Part shown: one piece after another, positions 7,045-15,808 of the stretch
Layout: every line of letters starts with the position of its first letter
Numbering within the stretch: position 1 is the first letter of the stretch
From: Paenibacillus whitsoniae
Lineage (GTDB): Bacteria > Bacillota > Bacilli > Paenibacillales > NBRC-103111
Assembly (NCBI RefSeq): GCF_003955665.1
Contig: NZ_RXHU01000081.1
Coordinates: forward strand, 1-33,842
Direction of reading: 5' to 3'
Length of the DNA stretch: 33,842 bases
Position numbers and translations under genes: made by a program
Notes under the pieces: generated by a model
Databases searched by the model: none
What the model was told of the DNA's origin: nothing
Seen by the model: only the letters and a program-made list of their open reading frames with translations

Positions 7045-8403
7045 TTAAGTTTTGAATGAATTGCGGATTTTGGGATCGAGCTGCTGCACGAGGCGCTCCA
7101 CTTCCTCGGCGGACACCTCCTCGTCGCCGTAGCGCGAGCGGTTATATGCCGCTGTAACATCATGAAGCGCCGCAGAGCCAAGCCTATGATTGTGAGAAAG
7201 TTCCTGTTCGGTCTCACTCGGCGTGTAGGCTTGTTTATACGCATATCCATCTCGGGCGGCCCGTTCGATCAGCTTGCGGTATAGGAACCGCACCCGCTCG
7301 CGGTTGCTCCTGAGCTGGGACCACCCCGGCTCCTGCGCCTCTGATGAACGGCCAAACATGCCCGCCATGCGCTGCCACCACAGGGAGGGGAGCTCCTTCC
7401 AGTTCAAAAGATCCTCGCGCTCATCCGTATACCCGGCGCTTGCTTCACTGTCTTCACGTCCTTGCGAACCGCGCAGCAGGTAGCGAAGCAGCCGGCGCAC
7501 GGCAGGCCACACTTTGGCGACCAGCAGGTAGATCAGACCGGCTGCCAGCGCCAGAACGACAAGCGCTATGAAGGCGATCATGGCGTAGTGCAGCAGCGCT
7601 TCGAGCCAAGCGGGCTTCTTGGATGGGTCGGAGGGCGGCAGCTGGAGCGGCGGCGGTGTTGCGGCTGGTTCGGTCGGCGCCTCGGACGGCTTGCCGTTCA
7701 TCAGCCGGATCAGCCAGACAAGGGCTGATCGCAGAACGTGAAGCAGGAAGCGGCCCACCTGCTGAAAATAAGCAATCCCCGTCAGCACGACCAAGAACAC
7801 GATCAGCCACACCCGACTTGATTGCCTCACTGTGCGGGAGAGGGAGGAGGCTGCGGCCTCCTCTGTGCCCGCGAGCGTTGCACCTAGCAATTGGCTGCGA
7901 TTCGACAGGACGAAGAAGATGAACAGCGCGCCGAGCCCGCAGCCATTCAAAACAGCGGCATACCCATGCAGCAGCTCCGTGTGCGTCATGATCGGCACGC
8001 CAATGAAAAATACGGCGGTCAGCAGGCCGAACACGACGGGAGGATATACGGCAAGCCGCCCCATTCTGACGCTGCGGATGCCGCGATAGACAAAGAACGC
8101 GCCTAGGATCGCGCCGAGCGCCATTTGCCAGCCGGTGGTCACGAACAGGAAGGTCGCCGCAGTTCCGACGAGTGCACTGAGCAGCAGCTCGTAAACTTTA
8201 CGGCGAAGCCGGGGCACATACCCTATAAGCGAGCCGGCCATAAAGCAAAGCGCCGTCAGCCAGAAAGCGTTCCATGGGGCGGACAGCGGAGCTTGCCAAG
8301 ACGCTGGAAGCCCAGTCCCGATGAGCAGAATGACCGGCGCAAACAGGATGAGTTCCAGCAGGCTGTAGGCGGCGCTGGTTCCGATTTTACGAAGAAACGG
8401 CAT
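7045..8403 (-). CDS. Polytopic membrane protein with C-terminal DUF4129 domain
   Basis: A 452-residue membrane protein with about seven or eight hydrophobic helices: several between residues 10 and 165, one near 195-215 and one near 270-297, separated by a Pro/Thr-rich loop (about 240-262). The cytoplasmic C terminus (about 350-440) matches the DUF4129 pattern: VRFLYRKLIERA, YTPSETEQEL and AAYNRSRYG. DUF4129 proteins are commonly encoded with MoxR and DUF58 proteins, often fused or next to a transglutaminase; no transglutaminase domain is seen here. Its ATG overlaps the end of the DUF58 gene by 17 bases, with GGAGGTGAAG just upstream, so translation is probably coupled. Function is unknown; a role in envelope protein assembly or stress is inferred from the gene set. 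Confidence 0.8.
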   Translation of the reverse strand: MPFLRKIGTSAAYSLLELILFAPVILLIGTGLPASWQAPLSAPWNAFWLTALCFMAGSLIGYVPRLRRKVYELLLSALVGTAATFLFVTTGWQMALGAILGAFFVYRGIRSVRMGRLAVYPPVVFGLLTAVFFIGVPIMTHTELLHGYAAVLNGCGLGALFIFFVLSNRSQLLGATLAGTEEAAASSLSRTVRQSSRVWLIVFLVVLTGIAYFQQVGRFLLHVLRSALVWLIRLMNGKPSEAPTEPAATPPPLQLPPSDPSKKPAWLEALLHYAMIAFIALVVLALAAGLIYLLVAKVWPAVRRLLRYLLRGSQGREDSEASAGYTDEREDLLNWKELPSLWWQRMAGMFGRSSEAQEPGWSQLRSNRERVRFLYRKLIERAARDGYAYKQAYTPSETEQELSHNHRLGSAALHDVTAAYNRSRYGDEEVSAEEVERLVQQLDPKIRNSFKT

Positions 8404-9520
8404 TGGACGCCTTCACCTCCAAGCTCTCCAGACTTTCGATCAGTTCATGCTGCAGCGGAACAAGACTTACCGTATGTCCGGCGTCTTCCAGTTCCTCGAT
8501 CCGCTCATGCATGCCCTCCGAGACATAGGCGGTCAGCAGAACGATGTCGACAGGGGAAGTCTCTTCTTCCAACAGTTGAAGGAGAAAATCCTCGCAAGAT
8601 CGGGCGCAGGAGATCGCCAGCTTCGCCATCGTTGCGAACAAATAGTCGAGCTGCTGCGCCCCGCCCTCGGGCGCGCAGTAGACGGGAACGCTTGGCGCAT
8701 CCAGCCGCCAGCCGTTGTAGCCGAAGCCAACCGGCACGCCTTGACTGATGGCGTAGTCGGCGAGCGTGGCGGCGTAAGAGAGACCTTTTTCCACTAGCTC
8801 GGGGTCGGTTACGGCGTCCCACATTTCCTCGGTCACCTGGCTGTTGACGACGATGACGAGCCGCGGATCGGCGGTGAATTCGCGATTGTACACTTGCAGC
8901 CGCCCGGTGCGCGCAGTGGCTTTCCAGTGGATGCTGTTCATCGTATCGCCGAACCGGTATTCCCGCACGCCGGAGACGAGGAACGGGTCCGGCACCATCC
9001 AGCGCCGGACGATCACGTCGCCCTGCCAGCGGCTGGAGAGGATCGGGACTTCTTCCGGCTGCACGAGCCGCGGATAGACAAGCAGTTCAACGTGCAGGCG
9101 ATGCGTCTTGGACGCCGCCTGTACCCCGGTGAGATCGCCCATCGCCGCAGCGACGGTCTCCAGCTTATACCAGCCGCGCCGCGCACAGTGCACGTGATGC
9201 CTCCGTACGATGCGGGTGTAAGGCATCAGCGTGAAGAGGCTGCGGTGGTTCTGAAAAAGTGAGCCGGTGCTCACTTCGAGATTGTTCATCTGACCGAACC
9301 GGAGTCCGGTGGAGAGGGTTGCTTCGAGCCGCAGCCACGGGATCGGCAGCAGCTTGCGGTTCATGATCGTCTCGATCATGAGTATGTCTTCGCCGGCATG
9401 GGCGTGGGCGCGATCGAACTTACGGTCGATCTGCAAGCCGCGGAAGCCCCAGCGCCCCATCAGCTTATGCTGGAGGAAGAAGAGCAGGGCGGCGAGAAGC
9501 AGTATCCATGAGATGCTCAT
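8387..9520 (-). CDS. DUF58 domain protein
   Basis: A 377-residue protein with one N-terminal hydrophobic helix (residues 4-16) and the DUF58 core. The diagnostic stretch is at 185-211: VREYRFGDTMNSIHWKATA followed by RTGRLQVY. The downstream region (VIVVNSQV, then later VDIVLLTAY) has the strands expected of a von Willebrand A-like fold often found in this family. DUF58 proteins are usual partners of MoxR ATPases, and here the MoxR gene ends nine bases upstream. The combination resembles chaperone-like systems that insert metal or activate a client complex, but the client is not known. The gene is in the middle of a four-gene minus-strand operon. Confidence 0.9.
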   Translation of the reverse strand: MSISWILLLAALLFFLQHKLMGRWGFRGLQIDRKFDRAHAHAGEDILMIETIMNRKLLPIPWLRLEATLSTGLRFGQMNNLEVSTGSLFQNHRSLFTLMPYTRIVRRHHVHCARRGWYKLETVAAAMGDLTGVQAASKTHRLHVELLVYPRLVQPEEVPILSSRWQGDVIVRRWMVPDPFLVSGVREYRFGDTMNSIHWKATARTGRLQVYNREFTADPRLVIVVNSQVTEEMWDAVTDPELVEKGLSYAATLADYAISQGVPVGFGYNGWRLDAPSVPVYCAPEGGAQQLDYLFATMAKLAISCARSCEDFLLQLLEEETSPVDIVLLTAYVSEGMHERIEELEDAGHTVSLVPLQHELIESLESLEVKASNAVSS

Positions 9521-9529
9521 TGGGCTCGC

Positions 9530-10486
9530 CTACCCCAGCTTGGCTTCGGTCGGCACGCGCACCGAGCCGAGAATGCCGCTGAGCAGCGCCGCCACGGCCT
9601 GCTCCTGCTGACGCGACCGCGTGCGCAGCAGGATGCGGTGCGCCCACACGGGCGCCGCCAGCGCCTTGATGTCGTCCGGCAGCACGTAGTCGCGGCTGCG
9701 CAGCGCCGCGTACACCTGCGCCGCCCGCATCAGGGCGCGCACTCCGCGCGGGCTGACGCCGAGCGCGGTATCCGCATGCGTGCGCGTCGCTTCCGCGAGC
9801 TGCACGATGTACTGCAGGAGCTCGTCGTCGACGCGCACCTGCGTGAAAGCCTGCTGCGCCTCGAGCAGCTCGGCGCGGGAGATGACCGGGCGCAGGCTGT
9901 CCAACGGATCCTGCGTCCGGTAGCGCTTCAAGATCTCGAGCTGTTCCTCCGCCGCCGGATAGCCCAGCGAGAGCTTCATCAGGAAGCGGTCAAGCTGCGC
10001 TTCCGGCAGGGGGAACGTCCCCTGGTTATCGACGGGGTTCTGCGTGGCGATGACGAGGAACGGCGCTTCGAGCCGGCGCGTTTCCCCGTCGATGCTGACC
10101 TGGCGCTCCTCCATGCTCTCCAGCAGAGAGGACTGGGTGCGCGGCGTCGCGCGGTTGATCTCATCGGCGAGCACGATGTGGGCGAAGATCGGGCCGGGGC
10201 GGAATTCGAATTCGCCCTGTTTTTGGTTAAAGAAGTTGATACCGCTTACATCGGACGGAAGCAAGTCGGGGGTGAACTGGATGCGCTTCATCGTGCCGTC
10301 CAGGGAGCGGGCGAGCGCTTTGGCGAGCTGGGTTTTGCCGGTGCCGGGCACGTCCTCCAGCAGCACATGGCCGGAGGCGATGAGCGCAATGGTCAGCAGC
10401 TCGACGGTCTGATCTTTGCCGACGATGACACGGCCAACGTTCGTTTTTATTTGTTCGCCAAGCCGAGCGATTTGGGAAATGTCCAA
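9530..10486 (-). CDS. MoxR family AAA+ ATPase
   Basis: A 318-residue cytoplasmic AAA+ ATPase. Walker A is GTGKT at 48-52 within EDVPGTGKTQ, Walker B is LADEI at 106-110, sensor 1 lies in ATQNP, and the family motifs GPIFAHIVLADEINR and PLPEAQLDRF are clear. MoxR proteins act as chaperone-like activators of complexes, frequently with vWA or DUF58 partners. The start is TTG at 10486, placed eight bases after AGGAGG (10495-10500); no ATG fits as well. It is the first gene of the operon moxR, DUF58, DUF4129, 56-residue protein. Two possible promoters lie upstream on the minus strand in the AT-rich stretch around 10510-10560, but none is a clear match. Confidence 0.92.
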   Translation of the reverse strand: MDISQIARLGEQIKTNVGRVIVGKDQTVELLTIALIASGHVLLEDVPGTGKTQLAKALARSLDGTMKRIQFTPDLLPSDVSGINFFNQKQGEFEFRPGPIFAHIVLADEINRATPRTQSSLLESMEERQVSIDGETRRLEAPFLVIATQNPVDNQGTFPLPEAQLDRFLMKLSLGYPAAEEQLEILKRYRTQDPLDSLRPVISRAELLEAQQAFTQVRVDDELLQYIVQLAEATRTHADTALGVSPRGVRALMRAAQVYAALRSRDYVLPDDIKALAAPVWAHRILLRTRSRQQEQAVAALLSGILGSVRVPTEAKLG

Positions 10487-10672
10487 GAGAAAGGCCTCCT
10501 AACGAGTGAGGAATGATAGTTGCGATAATAACTAATTTTAACAGAGGCGGGGCGGATTGTCCCTCTATTTTACAAGGGGAGGGATTTGCCCAATGTTATA
10601 AGAAGTTGGAGGAAGCGCTAGAACGCCAAGGGAACCTAATGTAGATGAACTTCAGAAGGTCTTTTGAGATTG

Positions 10673-10914
10673 TTAGGAGGGGCTAGACCCTCTTAGTAGA
10701 GCGAAAACAGCCGATATCCGCAAGTTAGAAGGGGTTAGGCCCTCTTAGGTCTAGTCATTTTAGGGAAATCGGCCCGGATTGCGGCCATTAAGAGGGGCTA
10801 GACCCTCTTAGCTGGGCGAAAACAGCCAATTTCCGCAAATTAGAAGGGATTAGACCCTCTTAGGCCTAGTCGTTTAGGGAAGCCGGCCAAAGCTGCGGCC
10901 GTTAGGAGCTTTCC
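10673..10914 (+). repeat. Tandem intergenic palindromic repeat, sub-family 1 (two units plus remnant)
   Basis: Two units, 10673-10787 and 10788-10901, align along their full length at roughly 83% identity by hand count, and a third starts at 10902 but decays after about a dozen bases. Each unit has two palindromes 52 bp apart, for example TAAGAGGG...CCCTCTTA at 10789-10810 (8 bp stem, 6-base loop) and TAGAAGGG...CCCTCTTA. Palindrome starts are 10673, 10725, 10788, 10840 and 10902. Spacers (GCGAAAACAGCC, CTAGTC..TTTAGGGAA) are conserved too. The remaining gap to 11171 shows no gene or clear structure. Confidence 0.9.
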
Positions 10915-11171
10915 TAGCCACCGGGTGAGCGGGCTTCTGGAGGGCAGACCGAACATTTGCGGCCGTCGTGCAGGAGTTTCCCGGAAATTGCTTCGGTGGA
11001 TGATGGGGGCAAGCAATGCAGTTTCGGCAGAGGAAAGCGCAGGGGAGTGCGAGTAGTGTAGCTTGGGGGAAGTGTGGGTGCATGAGCGCGGTGCTGCTTC
11101 ATCTAACTTCCGTATATGCTAACGTCCGCCAGTCGTGGGGAGACCCGACGGAACGCTAACGCAAATCCCAT

Positions 11172-11200
11172 TTGTGTATTCCAAAAGCAATGAGTACAAT
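11172..11200 (+). promoter_or_regulatory. Probable sigma-A promoter of the sugar-sensing operon
   Basis: TTGTGT (11172-11177), a 17 bp spacer and TACAAT (11195-11200) lie 35 bases before the response regulator start. The -10 is one base from consensus. Confidence 0.6.
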
Positions 11201-11235
11201 GATGATAAAATTGACCAAGCTGGAGGAGAACGGGC

Positions 11236-12891
11236 ATGTACAAGCTGCTGTTGGCGGATGACGAAGAGGATGTGCGGGAAGGCGTCGTTCGGGAAATCGA
11301 TTGGGAGGCCATCGGCTATGAAGTGATCGAGAAGGCCGAGAACGGGAAGGAAGCGCTCGAGATGGTCGAGCGGCTGCAGCCGGATGTCGTCGTGACGGAC
11401 ATTCAGATGCCTTTTATGAACGGATTGCAGCTGGCTGAAGCAATTCGAGAGCGCTTTCCGACGATCCGGATTATTATTTTGACCGGACATGATGAGTTCG
11501 AGTACGCCCAGCGGGCGGTGAAGCTGCATATCGACGAGTATGTGCTGAAGCCCTTTTCCGCAGATGAGCTGGTGCGTACACTGACGAAGGTGAAGGCGCA
11601 CATTCAGGAGGAGGAGGCGCACCGCAAGGACGTGCAGCTGCTCAAGGAGCACTACCGCAAAAGCATGCCGGTGCTGCGGGAAAATTTTTTAGCCACATTA
11701 ATGAATCGCAAGCTGCCGAGGGACGAGGTGTTCGAGAAGGCGGCGACCTACGGCATCAACCTGGCGGGGAATCGTTATGTGGTGGCGGTGCTGAGCATCG
11801 ATGGCGTGCTGATCCGCGAGGAGGATGTGGAGAACCGCGAAGAACTGGCCAAATCGGTCTCGCTCAAATATTCCGAGGATCAGGCTTTAAAATATTTCGC
11901 CCTATTAAATATTTCCGAGGAAATAGCGACGAAACGCGGTCTCGGCCTTATTTTCATGCATAACGACCAAGTCGTATTCCTGGCGGCCAGCGCCACCTCC
12001 GACAAAGATACGGCGCTTCAAGAAGCGATGCGAGTGCTGGAAGAGATCCGGCAGAGCGTTGAGAAGTATTTGCGCTTCACGCTGACGGTCGGTATCGGGT
12101 CGGTCATGAAGGATGTGACCAAGCTCAGCTATGCCTACGAAGACGCGGTGCTATCGCTGGATTATCGGCTCATTCTCGGGAATAACCGGATGATTTATAT
12201 CGATGACGTGGAGCAGCGCAGCGTGGAAAAGATTCGTTTCGACGATGTGAAGGAGCATGCGCTCACCCGGTGCATCAAGGTTGGTACGGTGCAGGAGATT
12301 CGCGAGACGATGGACGAGCTGTTTCAAGGGATTGAAGCGGGCGTATCCGTGAAGGATTATCAGATCTATTTGCTGGAGATGCTGACATGCATTTTGAAGG
12401 CGGCCAAGGATGCGAATCTGAACGTGGACGAGGTGTTCGGCGATAATTTTGTCCCGTTTACCGAGATTAACAAGTTTACGTCGCTGGAGGAAGCGAAGCA
12501 TTGGATGACCGAGCTGTGCGCAAGCATGATCAACCACATTACGACGGACCGGCAGTATACGTATAAGAACCTCGTCGAGATGGCCAAGGAATACACGAAG
12601 GCGCACTATCCTGACGGCGATATTTCGATCAATAAGGTGTGCGGGCATTTGCATATCAGCGCGGGGTATTTCAGTTCTATTTTCAAAAAAGAGACGAAAA
12701 TGACGTTTGTGAACTATCTGAATCAACTTCGGATGGAGGCGGCGAAGGAGCTGCTGCGCACGACGGATATGAAAGCGCTCGAAATCGCGGAGCGGGTCGG
12801 GTATTCGGATGCGAATTATTTTAGCTTCGCGTTTCGTAAATATGTCGGCGTATCGCCCAAAGAGTATCGCAATGTCAGCGATAAGGGGTAA
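11236..12891 (+). CDS. Response regulator, AraC-type output (YesN family)
   Basis: A 551-residue transcription regulator. The receiver domain (1-120) has the acidic pair Asp8-Asp9, phosphoacceptor Asp55 in VVTDIQMP, and Lys105 in LKPF. A long middle region (about 120-440) is the variable linker typical of YesN-type regulators. The C terminus (about 445-545) is a two-helix-turn-helix AraC DNA-binding domain: HLHISAGYFSSIFKKET and IAERVGYSDANYFSFAF. AGGAG precedes the ATG and a good promoter is just upstream. The partner kinase starts 21 bases downstream, then a sugar-binding lipoprotein and an mgl-type transporter, so the probable target is the mglB promoter. Family and role are secure; the target is inferred. 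Confidence 0.94.
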   Translation: MYKLLLADDEEDVREGVVREIDWEAIGYEVIEKAENGKEALEMVERLQPDVVVTDIQMPFMNGLQLAEAIRERFPTIRIIILTGHDEFEYAQRAVKLHIDEYVLKPFSADELVRTLTKVKAHIQEEEAHRKDVQLLKEHYRKSMPVLRENFLATLMNRKLPRDEVFEKAATYGINLAGNRYVVAVLSIDGVLIREEDVENREELAKSVSLKYSEDQALKYFALLNISEEIATKRGLGLIFMHNDQVVFLAASATSDKDTALQEAMRVLEEIRQSVEKYLRFTLTVGIGSVMKDVTKLSYAYEDAVLSLDYRLILGNNRMIYIDDVEQRSVEKIRFDDVKEHALTRCIKVGTVQEIRETMDELFQGIEAGVSVKDYQIYLLEMLTCILKAAKDANLNVDEVFGDNFVPFTEINKFTSLEEAKHWMTELCASMINHITTDRQYTYKNLVEMAKEYTKAHYPDGDISINKVCGHLHISAGYFSSIFKKETKMTFVNYLNQLRMEAAKELLRTTDMKALEIAERVGYSDANYFSFAFRKYVGVSPKEYRNVSDKG

Positions 12892-12912
12892 TCTGGACAA
12901 GGAGGGCAGCGA

Positions 12913-14715
12913 ATGAGAAAAGAAAGCCGCAGGCTGCTGCGGACAGCTTACGATACGATGAAAGACACGCTGCGCGTGAGAAGTATCCAGTTCGCGATTA
13001 CGGTGTGGTTTATCGTGATTACCGTGACGGTCATGCTGATCGTCTCTTTGGTGCTTTACAACAAATTTTCAAGGACAGCGCAGGAAAGCGCTTTTCTTAA
13101 CACGCAGCAAATTATTGAGCAGGTGCAGCTCAGCCTGGAGCAGTATATCAAGGGCATGTCGGAGACATTTGAAGTCGTCGATGCCAAAATTAGCAAAAGC
13201 CGGGGGATTCCCACGCCGAATCTGCTGGATCAGCTTGCGACGATTGCCGGTACGCGCGAGGACATTGTGTCCATCCATTTGTTTGCAAGCGACGGGTCCT
13301 TGGTAACGGGCGTGCCGACGACGGAAATGCGCCACAACACGCGCCTCCAGGAGCAGTCCTGGTTTAAATCGGCGTTGGACAATCCGAACCATTTGACGTT
13401 CTCGCTGCCGCACATTCAGAACCTGTTCAAAGACAACCCGTACAATTGGGTCGTGTCTATGAGCAAAAGCGTGTCGATCGAGCGGAACGGGAGATGGGAG
13501 AACGGGGTCATTCTCGTGGATATTAACTTCAAAACGCTGGATGACGTGTTTCGTACGGTTGCGCTCGGGAAGAAGGGGTATGTCTATATTATCGACGAAT
13601 CCGCGGGGAATATCGTCTACCACCCGCAGCAGCAGCTCATTTATACCGGGCTTAAATATGAAAATGTGGAGCAAGCGCTCAAGTTCTCGTATGGGCAGTA
13701 CCTGGATAACAGCGGCGGCGAGTCGCGGCTGAACGTCGTGCGTACGGTGAACAATATCGGTTGGAAAATCGTTGGCGTGTCTTATCTCGATGAAATGATC
13801 ACGACGACGAAGGAAGTATCCGCATTTATGATTTGGCTGCTCATGATCGTTCTTATTTTTATTTTGGTGATTTCGGCTTTGATTTCGGCACGCATCTCCC
13901 AACCGATCAAGCGGCTGCGCAAGTCGATGGAGATGGTGGAAAAGGGGCATTTCGACACGTATATTCACGTGCGCGGCGCCGATGAGGTGGAGCAGTTGTC
14001 GCGCAGGTTCAACTTGATGGTATCGCGGGTGCGGGAGCTGATGGATCAGAGTATCCGGGAGCAGGAGACGAAGCGGAAGAACGAGCTGGAGGTGCTGCAA
14101 TCGCAGATCAATCCGCATTTCCTGTACAACACGCTGAATTCCGTTGTGCGCATGGTCGGCAGCGACCGCAAGGAAGAGGTGGTGACGACAATTACGTCGT
14201 TATCGAAGTTTTTCCGTATTTCCTTGAGCAAAGGGAAGACGGTCATCACGATCGGCGAAGAAATTGAGCATATCCGCAACTATTTGATCATTCAGAAGAT
14301 GCGGTATAAAGACAAGTTTAACTACGAGATCGACGTTCCCGAGTCGCTGCTGACGTACCGAACGCCGAAGCTGATTCTTCAGCCTTTTGTGGAGAATGCC
14401 CTCTACCACGGGATCGAGTACATGGCGGATACGGGGCATATCGTCGTCGCGGTCGCCCAAGAGGGGGAGACGATTGTGATGCAGGTGCGCGATAACGGCG
14501 TCGGCATGACGGAAGATACGCTCAAAAGCCTCCTGACGGGGCGCGTCAAAAGCAAGGACGGCTCCGGCGTCGGCCTGCGCAACGTGCATGAGCGGATTCA
14601 GCTCATCTACGGCAGGGGATACGGTGTTTCCATTGCAAGCGAGCTGGAGGAAGGGACGACGGTCACCATCCGCATTCCGGCGCTCGAGTACGAAGATCAG
14701 GAGGAGCAGTCATGA
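12913..14715 (+). CDS. Sensor histidine kinase (YesM/LytS-like, His_kinase family)
   Basis: A 600-residue membrane kinase. Membrane helix 1 is about residues 27-49, an extracellular dCache-like sensor domain follows (50-300), helix 2 is about 303-326, then HAMP (327-380). The phosphoacceptor is His402 in QINPHFLYNTLN, the signature of the YesM/LytS class. The ATPase domain has the N box VENALYHG (Asn495), DNGVGM (527-532) and GVGLRNV. AAGGAGGG precedes the ATG. Its stop overlaps the start of the next gene (ATGA, 14712-14715), so kinase and binding protein are translationally coupled. This arrangement suggests that the lipoprotein presents sugar to the kinase, as known for XylFII-LytS in clostridia; here that is inference. 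Confidence 0.94.
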   Translation: MRKESRRLLRTAYDTMKDTLRVRSIQFAITVWFIVITVTVMLIVSLVLYNKFSRTAQESAFLNTQQIIEQVQLSLEQYIKGMSETFEVVDAKISKSRGIPTPNLLDQLATIAGTREDIVSIHLFASDGSLVTGVPTTEMRHNTRLQEQSWFKSALDNPNHLTFSLPHIQNLFKDNPYNWVVSMSKSVSIERNGRWENGVILVDINFKTLDDVFRTVALGKKGYVYIIDESAGNIVYHPQQQLIYTGLKYENVEQALKFSYGQYLDNSGGESRLNVVRTVNNIGWKIVGVSYLDEMITTTKEVSAFMIWLLMIVLIFILVISALISARISQPIKRLRKSMEMVEKGHFDTYIHVRGADEVEQLSRRFNLMVSRVRELMDQSIREQETKRKNELEVLQSQINPHFLYNTLNSVVRMVGSDRKEEVVTTITSLSKFFRISLSKGKTVITIGEEIEHIRNYLIIQKMRYKDKFNYEIDVPESLLTYRTPKLILQPFVENALYHGIEYMADTGHIVVAVAQEGETIVMQVRDNGVGMTEDTLKSLLTGRVKSKDGSGVGLRNVHERIQLIYGRGYGVSIASELEEGTTVTIRIPALEYEDQEEQS

Positions 14716-15680
14716 AAATGAGATCCGCGTTATTGCTTGCGCTGTTATTCCTTGTGACGGTGTCCTCCTGTACGAGACAGGTGGAGCGTTTGCCGACGGA
14801 GCATTTGAAGCATGTGGAGGTTGTGCTGCGCACGCAGGAAAGCGAGTACTGGCGAACGGTAAAAATGGGCGCGGAAGTCGCCGCCAAGGAGTTCGATGTG
14901 ACGCTGGACTTTCGAGCGCCCGCCGATGAGGCGGACGTGAAAGGGCAGGTGGCGCTGCTGGAGCAGTCCGTCGCCAGCAAGCCAAACGCGATTCTGCTCG
15001 CGGCAAACGATTACAAGGCGCTCTCTCCGGCAGTGGAGGAGGCGGCGAAGCAGCATATTCCGGTCGTGGCGATCGACAGCGAGGTCGATACACCACAGGT
15101 GCGTTCATTCATCGGCGCCGATCATTATGCAGCGGGGCAGCAAGCCGCCGCGCAATTGATCAAGTGGATCGGCACGACAGGGCAGATCGCCATTGTGAGC
15201 AACCGGCTGGGCGACCGGAATACGGAGCTGCGGGAGCAGGGATTGCTCGATGAATTGGCGCATTACCAGGGCATCCAGGTGTTGGAGAAGGTGTACGGCT
15301 CCACGAATCGGGAGCTGGCCGTCCAGTTGACCGACGAGGTGCTCAAGAACCATCCGGGACTCAGCGGGATCGTGGCGCTAACAGAGAACGCCTCACTAGG
15401 CGCGGCGAGCGCAATTCAAAGCCGCAATCTGCAGGAGAAGGTCAAAATCATTACGTTTAACAGCACGCCCGAGGAATTGGCGCTGATGCAGGAGGGCGTC
15501 ATTCAGGCGGCGATTGTCCAAAACCCGTTCTCCATCGGCTATTTGGGCGTGAAGCAGGCGGCGGAGGCGGCGAATGGCCATAAGCTGCCGGAGCGTACCA
15601 AGACGGAGATTAAAGCGATCGACCTTACCAATATGTTTTGGTCGGATAATCAGAAACTGCTCTTTCCTTTTATTAAATAA
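14712..15680 (+). CDS. Sugar-binding lipoprotein (ribose/xylose type), probable sensor partner of the kinase
   Basis: A 322-residue periplasmic-binding-protein-like lipoprotein of the pentose/hexose type I fold (RbsB/XylF-like). The signal peptide ends in VSSC with the lipid-anchored Cys20. Visible features include VASKPNAILLAANDYKAL, a hinge segment with IDSEVDTPQV and IGADHYAAGQQAA, and IVALTENASLGAASAI. It overlaps the kinase gene by four bases and is distinct from MglB encoded 128 bases downstream, so the operon has two sugar-binding proteins. The most economical reading is that this one is dedicated to signalling and MglB to transport. It could instead be a second transport receptor. Lys, Glu and Ala usage differs from mglB, which has a much stronger codon bias. 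Confidence 0.88.
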   Translation: MKMRSALLLALLFLVTVSSCTRQVERLPTEHLKHVEVVLRTQESEYWRTVKMGAEVAAKEFDVTLDFRAPADEADVKGQVALLEQSVASKPNAILLAANDYKALSPAVEEAAKQHIPVVAIDSEVDTPQVRSFIGADHYAAGQQAAAQLIKWIGTTGQIAIVSNRLGDRNTELREQGLLDELAHYQGIQVLEKVYGSTNRELAVQLTDEVLKNHPGLSGIVALTENASLGAASAIQSRNLQEKVKIITFNSTPEELALMQEGVIQAAIVQNPFSIGYLGVKQAAEAANGHKLPERTKTEIKAIDLTNMFWSDNQKLLFPFIK

Positions 15681-15690
15681 TGAAATTCTG

Positions 15691-15705
15691 CTGGAAACGT
15701 ATGAG
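15691..15705 (+). promoter_or_regulatory. Possible catabolite response element (cre) before mglB
   Basis: CTGGAAACGTATGAG matches the TGNAANCG core of the CcpA site WTGNAANCGNWNNCW but misses the conserved C near the 3' end and the terminal W positions. It lies 104 bases before the mglB start. Possible -35/-10 pairs further down are weak, for example TTTAGT and TATATT with 17 bp between. Confidence 0.35.
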
Positions 15706-15808
15706 AATTTCGATAGAACTGATGAGGATATTGCATTTAGTTCAATGGTTTGAAGCAGTATATTAGGTAATGTAATCAAACACAAACCTTTTAGGGAGGG
15801 TCTTCGTT

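Noticed and set aside
10673..10914. CRISPR array (regularly spaced palindromic repeats)
   Set aside because: The spacers are conserved between units and between loci, spacing alternates between two values, and no cas gene is nearby. A true array has unrelated spacers of near-equal length.
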